Of a stretch of 37,627 bases of DNA, positions 15,121 through 23,804 are shown piece by piece. The translations under genes were made by a program, and so were the position numbers. The notes under the pieces were generated by a model. That model ran no database searches and was not told the DNA's origin. It saw only the letters and a list, made by a program, of their open reading frames with translations. The stretch comes from Candidatus Zixiibacteriota bacterium (GTDB lineage Bacteria > Zixibacteria > MSB-5A5 > UBA10806), in assembly GCA_020344055.1 (NCBI GenBank), contig CP070813.1:1363724-1401350 (forward strand). The letters are read 5' to 3'. How positions within the stretch are numbered: position 1 is the first letter of the stretch; every line of letters begins with the position of its first letter.

Positions 15121-17556
15121 CTACGGATTAGGCGGGCAGTCAGCGCAATATACCGGTGAGGGACCGCCCTTGAAGTATGCAACTCCATAGGTAATATCAA
15201 GGCCGTTGTACGAGCAACTGCCATTAACATCGCCGCAGTAATACCAGCTGTTGCACGGCGGGCAATCCGGGCATACAGGATCGTTTCCACCCTTGAAGTA
15301 GTTGACCCCGTAGGTGATATCCAGACCGTTGTAGCTGTTGCTGCCGTTAACGTCGCCGGGGACATAATCGCATCCGCCGCCCGTCGCCGGTGTCAGGCAT
15401 AAGCTCAGGTCGTAATCGGAAATCGACAGAGAATCTCCGTCCATCCACATCTGATAAGAGAATCCCGTGCCGCTCTCTCCGCTGGAAAGCCACATAAACC
15501 AGCACAGAGAATCGCCTCCGCCGGCTATCGAAATCCAGCCGTCCGTAATAGAACAACAAGGATCAATAACCGTAGAGTATTTCTTAGCCTCAATAATGCC
15601 AAGGTAAATCTCTCCGGTCGGAGTACCCGAAATCGTCTCGGTATACGAGCACAGCGGGTTGGCGGTATCCGGTACGCCGGCGATATCGTTGTAGAATGTA
15701 ATGACGAAAGGCACAGGATCTTCGCCGCAATCATGCCAGCTGGGCACGTTATAGAGCTGAGCGCCCCAGAAATGAACATCGCAAATGTCGCCTGTTAAAC
15801 CGGTGAAGTCGTCGAAAATGAGATATCCGGAAGTGGAAGTTATATAAGGCTCCGAATTGCCAAAAGTCCAAGCACCGGTAGACAGCGTCGGAAGCTGGCT
15901 GAATAAAGCATTCGGGGGACATTCTAACGGCAATTCCGGACACTGGAATGTGTCACAGTCTTCTCCCATATACCAATCGCCCTGCAGAGCGGCGCATTCG
16001 GACATGGTGTTGGTTGCCACGCAATCGCTACCAACGCAGCAGGCTCCGGTTGGAGCCGTTCCAAGCTGTACGGTGGCAATGTATGGCGAACCACATGGAA
16101 CCCCGGAGAAAACGGCCGGCCCTGCCCATAAATAGTACACGCCAGGAGAGACCGGCGCAGAAACGACAACAGTGGAGCATGCCGGTCCGCTGGCACTGGT
16201 AATGACTTCAAAATCGATGCAATCCTCGCTTCCGGCATCAATAATGAACAACAGGAATTCGAATTCGGCCACGCCTGACCAGAACAAAGTCGCGTCAGAA
16301 CCCACCACCAGCCTGTACCAGTCCGTATCTCTTGCAAGGGTGTCCGGGGTAATAACATAGGTGCCGGCGGTACCACATATGGTATCTCCGTTGTTTATGG
16401 GTGTAAATACCGGCGTTGCCGGCGGATCTGCATTGCATCCGATATTCGTGGTATCTACGTAGTCATCATAACAATCCGGTTCTCCCTCTGGAATACCGTT
16501 GGGCGGGCAAACCAGAGTACATGGAGGAGCTGTCGGACACGGATTGGGATCACAAGGCGTATTCGGTATCCACATTCCGGGGCAATTCTGCTGCTCTGTT
16601 TGGGTGCAGTTGCCCTGATCGTCGCAACACGCGCCCAAAATGGTGCCGCAGGGTGGCTGCAGATTGGCGCAAAGGGTACCGGCTGCCCAACGCACACCCG
16701 GCGTACCGGTCGGACATTGACTCTGCAAAACGCTGTCAACGCATTGGCCATTATTATCGTTGCAGCAGGCTCCCAGCGTCTGGCCACCGGTGCCGGTCAG
16801 GCAGAGGCTGCGGTCGAAGCCGGTCTGAGTCATGCTAGTACCGTCCCACTGCCATGAAGATCCATCACCGGTGGCGGAACTCTGCCACAGAAACCAGCAA
16901 TCAGGATTACTCGGGCTGACACCCTGGATCGATACCCAGCCGGATTGGAGAGTGCAGCAGGGAACCAGATTCTCAACATCAAACCTCCACAGCGGAAGCT
17001 GCAATACCGAATGATAACGGAAGCCGGTGGTATCCTGGGTCGGAACAACACCTAAATAGGTACAGACCGGATTAAGCGTATCGGGCATTCCCTGGCCATT
17101 GTCCGGATAAAAGATGATATCGAAGGCCGCGGTTTCATAGCATTCCTCCCAGGTCGTACCGGTAAAGTACAGCTGGAAGCCCCACCAGTGGATGTCGCAG
17201 ATCTCGCCCGAAATGGTGTAATTTTCCCATACCTTATAAGCGGCCGAGGAATACAGGTCGCTGGTAGCGGCCGACCAACTATCATCGGGAAGATGAACAT
17301 TCTGGCTGAATATCGACGTATCCGGACACTCGAGTTCGGTCGTATCCTGGAGTATTACAGGCGGAAAAGAGATACCGTCAGAACTTATGAAACTGTCAAA
17401 CGGCTTCATATGGGATACATCAGCGTCGATATCTTCTACAGTAGCAGTATTGGATGTCAGGGCATTATTTTTTACGGATGATTGCGTAATGTCGGCAACA
17501 GCCAGAGACCAACACAAAAACATCGCCACTAAAAATAGCGGAAAGATTTTCTTCAT
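15121..17556 (-). CDS. Large secreted Cys-rich protein with paired dockerin-like tail
   Basis: The ATG at 17556 has an AGGAG 8 bases upstream and begins a clear signal peptide (MKKIFPLFLVAMFLCWSLAVA), giving 811 residues; a longer open frame to 17592 adds only a non-signal stretch. The mature protein has two related beta-rich domains (NVHLPDDSWSAATSD... and LPTLSTGAWTFGNSE..., each followed by GDICDIHWWG or GDICDVHFWG and a C..I.DGWISI block). Between them are three Cys-rich GACC modules (GACCNDNGQC, GACCDDQGNC, GACCVGSDC) and a bacterial pre-peptidase-like domain (TDWYRLVVGSDATLFWSG...). The C-terminus carries two dockerin-like loops (DVNGSNSYNGLDITY, DVNGSCSYNGLDITY), each ending YFKGG. A surface or extracellular structural role is inferred. 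No catalytic motif is recognised. Confidence 0.88.
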   Translation of the reverse strand: MKKIFPLFLVAMFLCWSLAVADITQSSVKNNALTSNTATVEDIDADVSHMKPFDSFISSDGISFPPVILQDTTELECPDTSIFSQNVHLPDDSWSAATSDLYSSAAYKVWENYTISGEICDIHWWGFQLYFTGTTWEECYETAAFDIIFYPDNGQGMPDTLNPVCTYLGVVPTQDTTGFRYHSVLQLPLWRFDVENLVPCCTLQSGWVSIQGVSPSNPDCWFLWQSSATGDGSSWQWDGTSMTQTGFDRSLCLTGTGGQTLGACCNDNNGQCVDSVLQSQCPTGTPGVRWAAGTLCANLQPPCGTILGACCDDQGNCTQTEQQNCPGMWIPNTPCDPNPCPTAPPCTLVCPPNGIPEGEPDCYDDYVDTTNIGCNADPPATPVFTPINNGDTICGTAGTYVITPDTLARDTDWYRLVVGSDATLFWSGVAEFEFLLFIIDAGSEDCIDFEVITSASGPACSTVVVSAPVSPGVYYLWAGPAVFSGVPCGSPYIATVQLGTAPTGACCVGSDCVATNTMSECAALQGDWYMGEDCDTFQCPELPLECPPNALFSQLPTLSTGAWTFGNSEPYITSTSGYLIFDDFTGLTGDICDVHFWGAQLYNVPSWHDCGEDPVPFVITFYNDIAGVPDTANPLCSYTETISGTPTGEIYLGIIEAKKYSTVIDPCCSITDGWISIAGGGDSLCWFMWLSSGESGTGFSYQMWMDGDSLSISDYDLSLCLTPATGGGCDYVPGDVNGSNSYNGLDITYGVNYFKGGNDPVCPDCPPCNSWYYCGDVNGSCSYNGLDITYGVAYFKGGPSPVYCADCPPNP

Positions 17557-17832
17557 ATTCTTCTCTCCTAAAATTTTCAAACTAACTGCCAAAACGACTT
17601 AAAAACCTGAATTCCCTGATTTCCTTCTTTTTTAAGGTTTAATAATTAAGATGGTTTTGGGGGAAAACCTCCTTTGAATCAAAGTGTTAAGTTTTAAAAT
17701 TATTCTCGTGCAGCAACTGTCAGTTGTCAATCAAAGATATCAATACATCCAAATCCGAAGCCTGAATCGAAGCCTCTCTATATTTTAGCACACTCACTTC
17801 ATGCTTATGTCCAGGCGACCTCCATCATTCTA

Positions 17833-17861
17833 ATTTTAAGCCAAAATGACATTTCTGTCAA
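17833..17861 (-). promoter_or_regulatory. Sigma-70-type promoter for the dockerin-tailed protein gene
   Basis: The minus strand shows TTGACA, 17 bases, TAAAAT: one mismatch from the full housekeeping consensus. The transcript would start near 17826 and carry a leader of about 270 bases before the ATG at 17556. A second TTGACA at 17725-17730 has only a poor -10 (GAGAAT) at 17 bases. Confidence 0.55.
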
Positions 17862-18313
17862 GAGTTATTCGGCTCTCCGGGCATATTAATTACGGTTCCC
17901 GGAGACGGGGCAAATCCCGGTGAGGCAATGCCGGCGATCTTGCGCGTTAATTTGTTGTTATTATTTAAGTTATGGCGGAGATAGAAACGGATTTTTATCC
18001 GGGGGGATTGCCGTCTCCGAAGATAAGCTCCGTCCAGAAAGGCCGGGGAAACTGGAGATCTTCATTTCCTCACAGTAGGTTGTTTAATCCCTCGACTCGC
18101 ATTCCCGGGGGAATCTTCATGCCGGCTTTTCCCCCTCAATTTCATTCGCTCGGCTATCGCTTCAATTTGCTTGATTGCAATACGTCAATTTGGCCGATAA
18201 ATCCTAATTTCAGCGGTTATTTCAAATGCATTTACAGTCCTCGCAGCGGCATGCAATTAGGCGAATGGAAGAGTTTCTATATTTCTTCGCCGGTAGCAAA
18301 AGAAAAAATATTA

Positions 18314-18342
18314 TAGACAATCGCCCCTGGCCGGCGTATAAT
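18314..18342 (+). promoter_or_regulatory. Sigma-70-type promoter of the A2M-pbpC operon
   Basis: TAGACA, 17 bases, then a perfect TATAAT. The expected start near 18349 leaves a leader of about 60 bases to the GTG start at 18411. Confidence 0.7.
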
Positions 18343-18410
18343 ACCTGTAGGTTGTTCTGGCTGCAAAATCGGTTAATAATCATCTTGTCACAATATTTAA
18401 GGAGGTCATA

Positions 18411-21400
18411 GTGCCGTTTTTAAAGAATTATAAGGCGGCCGCAATTATATCGGCAGCATTAATCTTTGCGGCCATTGTCGGGTTGTCCGCCCTGCTGACC
18501 GCGCAGCCGCGAGATGGCAAACCCGATCTCAATGTCAAGGTGGTCGAATTCTATCCCAAAGGGGTAGTTGACAGGCCGAGCAACATAACGGTCAAATTCT
18601 CCAACGACCTTGTTCCGGATGAAAGCCTAAACAAGCTCACGTCGGATATTCCGCTGAAATTCGATCCACCTCTCCCGGGCCTGGCGCGCTGGATAGATAA
18701 CGATGAACTGCGTTATTTCCCCGATTCCATGTTCCTGCCGTCGACCGAGTACAAGGTCATCGCCGTAAGCGAAAAACCATTTATCGATGGTAACCGGATT
18801 AACGACCGCACAGTCTTTGAATTCAGGACGCCGACTTTCGTGGTTGAGCATGTAAGGACCGAAATAATAAACGTCCCGGAGCAGCCCAACCAGAACAGGC
18901 TGCTTATGCATATCAGCTTTAATTATCCGGTCGATTATGAAGTACTGCTTGAGCATATCAAAACAAATATGAAGGTCAACGGCAGACCGATTGAATTTGA
19001 AACGAGAGATATGGAACCATCGCGGCGTATAACGCTGTTTTCGGAACCGTTCAGACCCCAGGAGGTGCACGGTAAATTCACGTTTTCCATAACCGCCGGG
19101 TTGAACTGTATCGGCGGCAGAATTCCGCTGCAGGCCGATTTTAAAAAAGAGTACAATATACCCAAGCCGAGTCCCCTGGTTATAAATCGTGTAACCCCGG
19201 AGACGGCCGGCAAAAACGGCCGGATTACCATATATCTGTCGCAGTCGGTAGCCCTTAAAGACGTCGAGGAATATATATCCATCACTCCCGAGGTCGATAT
19301 TACCACTGATCAACGTTACAGTATGATACATGTCTACGGTGATTTCAAGCCGGGCGAGGTTTATACCATCAACATAAGTAAAGGCTTGAGCTCATTGAAC
19401 GGGCAGATTCTCGAACGGGACTTCTCCACCAAGGTCGAGATGCCGGACCTGAAGCCGTCACTGAAATTTACCGATGAAGGCTATTTCCTGCCGAGGGAAA
19501 GCCACAAACTCATAGCAATCGAGACCGTTAACGTCAGCGAGATAAGCATCGAGGTGGAGCAGGTATTTGTAAATAACATCGTTTATTATTTAGGCGATCG
19601 GGGACGACGCCCTTATTACGGCAGTTCGGGCAACGTCGGCCGCAGGATTTTCTCCAGAGAATACTTTCTTCCCTCGAGTTTGAACGAACCGGTAAATTCC
19701 ACTTTCGAACTCGGCGAAATTGTCGGCGATTCACTGCAGGGTATATATGTCGTTTCAGTAAGAGCAAAGAATCGACGCTGGGACTACGCGCAGCGCCGGG
19801 TAATGATTACCGACCTGGGGATATCGGCGCGCCTCTCCGACAACTACCTCATGGTATGGGTGAACTCATTATCAGATATCGAACCGGTCAAAAAAGCCAG
19901 GGTATCTTTAATCAGCAACAACAACCAGATATTATGTGACGGTTATACTAATTCCGACGGCGTCGCAATCTTCGAGGATATCGCCCCGAAATCGGAGGGC
20001 TTTACCCCGTTTGTCATAACCGCCGCAATCGGAAATGACCTGTCTTACCTGAAATTCAGCGAATGCCTGCTTCCCTCGGCGGAGTTCGGTATCAAAGGAC
20101 GTCCCTTTTTAACGAAGGGTTACGAGACCTTTATCTATTCGGATCGCGGCGTATACCGTCCGGGCGAAACGGTGCATCTGGTCAGCGTCGTCCGCGGGAA
20201 AAACGGCGAATTGCCGGATGAATTTCCTTACGTTCTTGAGATCCTCGATCCCCAGGGACGGGAATTTCGGAAAATGAAATTGTCTACCGCAAACGAGGGG
20301 ATCGAATCGATAGACCTCGAAATCCCGACCTTTGCCAAAACCGGGGCTTACAATGCCCTGGCGAAGATCGGTGAAGACGTTATAGGCAGCTATATCTTCC
20401 AGGTCGAGGAGTTTATGCCGGACCGCATAAAAACCATTCTCACCACCGATAAGGAGAACTACTCATCCGGCGAAGAGATGACCATTACGGTAAACGGCAC
20501 CTATCTATTCGGCGCTCCCTGCGACGGTAACCGGGTGAACGGTCGTATCGAGATAGAACCGGAGCCGTTTAAGCCGGGGCAATGGCCCGAATACAGCTTC
20601 ATAGCGGAACGAAGGAGATTCACCAACATCAAAGCCGACCTGCCGGCGTCGGAGCTCGATAAAGACGGCGTTCACGTTTACAATTACACCATTCCCGACA
20701 ATCTAAATCCCCCATCGGCTCTACGCATGCTTCTTTCGGCTACGGTATTGGAAAGCGGCGGGCGCGGCGTCAGCGCCTACAAGGGACTCATTGTTTATCC
20801 TTACCCTGTCTATGTCGGTATTAAGAGCGATCTGAAAGGATATGCCAGAGCCGGCCAGGACGTTTCTTATTCCGTTATTACGGTTGACAATAGCGGCAAT
20901 ATCGTTCCCGACGATTCGCTGCGGGTTAAATTTTACCGGATAATCTATCATACCATAGTAAAAAAGGATAATCTCGGTATTTACCGTTACGTCTCCGAGG
21001 AGGAAGAGCATATCATCGATTCCACCATGATTGCGGTCATTGACAAACCGGCCAGGATCACTTTCACCCCGATGGAATACGGCTCATACCGTATAAAGGC
21101 TTTCGGTTCGAAAACCGAACATTACGCGTCGGCATCATTTTACGCCTCCGGCTGGGGGTATGCTCCCTGGTCGATGACCAATCCCGACCGAATAGAGCTG
21201 GAACTCGATAAGGATAATTATAAAGCCGGTGAAACAGCCAGACTCCTGGTCAAGGCGCCTTTCGCAGGCAAGCTGCTTCTGGATATAGAACAGGATAAAG
21301 TACTCGAATATAGAACATATACCCTCGACAGCAACACCGCCGAAATTACCCTGAAGGTCAAGCGGGAATATTCGCCCAATATTTATATCACGGCCACATT

Positions 21401-23804
21401 AATTAAATCAACGATGTCCCTTGAGAGGTTTTCTCCGCCGCGTGCGTTCGGTTTGATATCGTTAAATTCCAGAAACGATAACAAACTCCTTCGGCTAAAT
21501 ATTGACGCCCCGGATAAAATCAGGCCCAATGAGACCCTGACGGTAAAAATTAAGGCCGAGCCGAACAGCAAACTTACCCTGGCGGCCGTGGATTATGGTA
21601 TCATTCAGCTTACTGATTTCATGACGCCCGATCCGTTCAAATTCTTTTTCGGGAAGAGAAGGCCGTCATTGAGAGCTTACGACATATACTCTTTTATCTT
21701 CCCCGATATCGAGCCCGCGCAATCGATGCTGTCGGCCGCCGGAGATATGGCGTTCGAAGCCGCGCGAAAACGCCATGTCAGTCCTTTCTTATCCAGAAGG
21801 GTAAAACCGGTCGCGCTATGGTCGGGATTAATCATCGCCGACAGTACCGGCAATGCCACGGTCGACTTCGCCATCCCCCAGTTTAACGGCAAGATCAGGT
21901 TAATGGCCGTGGCTTTCAATGCGGACAAATGCGGCTCTAACGCCAGAGACGTAACAGTCAAAGAAAATATCATCATCCAGGAAAGCCTGCCCCGGTTTAT
22001 GACATTCAGCGATACCGCCATAGCCAAAATCACCGTCTTCAACAACACCGGAAAAGACGGCGCTATCAATATCATTATGGACGCTTCCGGACCGGCACGC
22101 ATCATTTCCGATAAAAGCGTGGGAGTATTTATACCCGATAACCGAAAGGAGACCGTAAATTTCGCGGTCCTGGCCGATGATCAACCCGGGGATATCATCT
22201 TCGAAATAAGCGCGTCAGGCGAAAGCGACACGGCCCATGTCAAGGTTGAGCTGCCCAACCGTCCTCCCCAACCGCTGGTGACCCGTTACGGCTCGGGAAT
22301 CGTCAGGGATGGCGAGCCGTCCAGATTTGAGATGGCATCCGACTGGCTCGAAGGAACGGGCAATTATCAACTCAGGGTATCATCCGTGCCCGCACTGCGC
22401 TTCGCCAGGAGTATCCAGTATCTTTTAAGCTATCCCCACGGCTGCGTCGAACAGACCACATCGAAGGTTTTTCCCCTGCTTTACTTCAACGATATCGCCA
22501 GGGTAGCCGAGCCTGGAATATTCGGCGGCAAGGGTCCGGATTATTTCATCGCCGAGGGAATTATAAAATTAAGCGGCATGAATAACGCCGATGGCAGCTT
22601 CAGTTACTGGCCCGGTCGCCCCGATTCACGTTATCCCTGGGGCAGCATCTACGCAGCGCATTTTCTCGCGGAGGCCAGAAAGGCCGGCTATTATGTGAAT
22701 GACAAGGTCTATAAAAATATCCTGAAATACTTAAAGAGGGTCGCCAATGACGCTTCATTGGAGAACAACCGCGGCGTGCTGAGAATTTACGCCGCTTACG
22801 TGCTGGCGCTGGCCGATGAGCTCGATAACGCCACGCTCGAGGGGCTTAAATATCTCAACCTGGAAAAGCTGCCGCTTTACTCGAAATTCCAATACGCCGG
22901 GGCTATCGCGATGAAAAAAGGGCCGGATGAGGCGTTATGGCTGCTTCCGGTGGAAGTGCATCCCCAGAATTATGAACCGGAAACCGGCGGATTTTTCAAT
23001 TCCTCTGTCCGGGCCAACGCTATCCTGCTGGAGATTCTGAGCGAAATAACTCCGGAAAATCCCTCGATACCGGTTCTGATGGATGCCTTAACCGAGGATT
23101 TAACCATTAACCGCTGGTATACCACCCAGGGCACTGCCTGGGGGCTCATGGCGATCGGCAAATATCTGAGGAGTCAGGAGATCCCGAATTATGACGGGAC
23201 AATAACGATTAACGGTAAACGTTACAAGAATTTCGGCGTAGAGCAGTCGAAGTTCAAAGATTCCGCGTTAGCCGACGGTCAAATCGAAATTTCCATAAAC
23301 GGCACGGGGAACTGTTACTACTACTGGCAGGCCAGCGGCGTCCCCTCGACCGGGCTGATCGAGGAATATGACAAAAGATTGAAAACGCGTCGTGAATATC
23401 TAACCGATGATAAAAAACCTCTTAATCTAAACCGGCTTAATCTCGGCGATCAGATAATCGTAAAATTAACGGCCGAAGCGCTCGATAAGGACCTGGAAAA
23501 CGTTATCATTAATGATCTTCTCCCAACCTGTCTGGAAGTTGAAAATCCTCGCCTGGAAACAAGCGGGAGAGGAAACCGGAAGGGGCCGCGATCAAGCGCC
23601 GTCGATTATATGGATATTCGTGATGACAGGCTGCTGCTATTCACGAGTCTCCAAAAAGGCAGGTCATTCGACTATTATTATATGGCCAGGGTAATCGCCG
23701 CGGGCGGTTTCCTGGTGCCGCCCGTTTCGGGAGAATGCATGTACGACCCGACAATCAGAAGCGCCGGGTCGTCGGGGAGAATTTCTGTTAACGACGTCAG
23801 GTGA
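18411..23804 (+). CDS. Bacterial alpha-2-macroglobulin family protein
   Basis: Bacterial A2M is a periplasmic protease trap that protects the cell after outer-membrane breach. This 1797-residue protein has the family layout: macroglobulin-like beta domains through the first two thirds (for example SDRGVYRPGETVHLVSVVRG near residue 577), the domain before the thioester (LPRFMTFSDTAIAKITVFNN), then the alpha/alpha thioester domain with intact thioester motif Cys-Val-Glu-Gln at Cys1345 (SYPHGCVEQTTSK), so covalent trapping should be possible. The N-terminus has one hydrophobic helix (AAAIISAALIFAAIVGLSALL) and no lipobox Cys, so it is anchored by an uncleaved helix or exported, unlike the lipoprotein form in E. 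coli. The GTG start has AAGGAGG 5-6 bases upstream. It overlaps pbpC, its usual partner. Confidence 0.95.
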   Translation: MPFLKNYKAAAIISAALIFAAIVGLSALLTAQPRDGKPDLNVKVVEFYPKGVVDRPSNITVKFSNDLVPDESLNKLTSDIPLKFDPPLPGLARWIDNDELRYFPDSMFLPSTEYKVIAVSEKPFIDGNRINDRTVFEFRTPTFVVEHVRTEIINVPEQPNQNRLLMHISFNYPVDYEVLLEHIKTNMKVNGRPIEFETRDMEPSRRITLFSEPFRPQEVHGKFTFSITAGLNCIGGRIPLQADFKKEYNIPKPSPLVINRVTPETAGKNGRITIYLSQSVALKDVEEYISITPEVDITTDQRYSMIHVYGDFKPGEVYTINISKGLSSLNGQILERDFSTKVEMPDLKPSLKFTDEGYFLPRESHKLIAIETVNVSEISIEVEQVFVNNIVYYLGDRGRRPYYGSSGNVGRRIFSREYFLPSSLNEPVNSTFELGEIVGDSLQGIYVVSVRAKNRRWDYAQRRVMITDLGISARLSDNYLMVWVNSLSDIEPVKKARVSLISNNNQILCDGYTNSDGVAIFEDIAPKSEGFTPFVITAAIGNDLSYLKFSECLLPSAEFGIKGRPFLTKGYETFIYSDRGVYRPGETVHLVSVVRGKNGELPDEFPYVLEILDPQGREFRKMKLSTANEGIESIDLEIPTFAKTGAYNALAKIGEDVIGSYIFQVEEFMPDRIKTILTTDKENYSSGEEMTITVNGTYLFGAPCDGNRVNGRIEIEPEPFKPGQWPEYSFIAERRRFTNIKADLPASELDKDGVHVYNYTIPDNLNPPSALRMLLSATVLESGGRGVSAYKGLIVYPYPVYVGIKSDLKGYARAGQDVSYSVITVDNSGNIVPDDSLRVKFYRIIYHTIVKKDNLGIYRYVSEEEEHIIDSTMIAVIDKPARITFTPMEYGSYRIKAFGSKTEHYASASFYASGWGYAPWSMTNPDRIELELDKDNYKAGETARLLVKAPFAGKLLLDIEQDKVLEYRTYTLDSNTAEITLKVKREYSPNIYITATLIKSTMSLERFSPPRAFGLISLNSRNDNKLLRLNIDAPDKIRPNETLTVKIKAEPNSKLTLAAVDYGIIQLTDFMTPDPFKFFFGKRRPSLRAYDIYSFIFPDIEPAQSMLSAAGDMAFEAARKRHVSPFLSRRVKPVALWSGLIIADSTGNATVDFAIPQFNGKIRLMAVAFNADKCGSNARDVTVKENIIIQESLPRFMTFSDTAIAKITVFNNTGKDGAINIIMDASGPARIISDKSVGVFIPDNRKETVNFAVLADDQPGDIIFEISASGESDTAHVKVELPNRPPQPLVTRYGSGIVRDGEPSRFEMASDWLEGTGNYQLRVSSVPALRFARSIQYLLSYPHGCVEQTTSKVFPLLYFNDIARVAEPGIFGGKGPDYFIAEGIIKLSGMNNADGSFSYWPGRPDSRYPWGSIYAAHFLAEARKAGYYVNDKVYKNILKYLKRVANDASLENNRGVLRIYAAYVLALADELDNATLEGLKYLNLEKLPLYSKFQYAGAIAMKKGPDEALWLLPVEVHPQNYEPETGGFFNSSVRANAILLEILSEITPENPSIPVLMDALTEDLTINRWYTTQGTAWGLMAIGKYLRSQEIPNYDGTITINGKRYKNFGVEQSKFKDSALADGQIEISINGTGNCYYYWQASGVPSTGLIEEYDKRLKTRREYLTDDKKPLNLNRLNLGDQIIVKLTAEALDKDLENVIINDLLPTCLEVENPRLETSGRGNRKGPRSSAVDYMDIRDDRLLLFTSLQKGRSFDYYYMARVIAAGGFLVPPVSGECMYDPTIRSAGSSGRISVNDVR

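Larger units (their letters stand above)
17557..18410. other. Divergent intergenic region between dockerin-tailed protein and A2M genes
   Basis: This gap of about 850 bases holds no convincing gene. It contains a strong-looking minus-strand sigma-70 promoter (17833-17861), the A2M promoter (18314-18342), an inverted repeat TCTCCGGG/CCCGGAGA (17874-17905), a small palindrome CAACTG-T-CAGTTG (17714-17726) and a GGTTTT/AAAACC hairpin near 17653-17668. A plus-strand open frame at 17972-18316 has no ribosome-binding site and an implausible composition. Confidence 0.6.

Noticed and set aside
17565..17605. Sigma-54 promoter upstream of the dockerin-tailed protein gene (TGGCAG...TTTGA)
   Set aside because: The invariant GC of the -12 element is GA, so it is unlikely to work.
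17881..17950. c-di-GMP or other riboswitch suggested by GGGGCAAATCCC
   Set aside because: The surrounding bases do not match the conserved core of any riboswitch I know, and the distance to either gene is large.
17972..18316. Plus-strand open frame of 114 codons in the divergent gap
   Set aside because: It has no ribosome-binding site, unnatural composition (many Pro, Ser, Phe and rare spacing), and runs into the A2M promoter.
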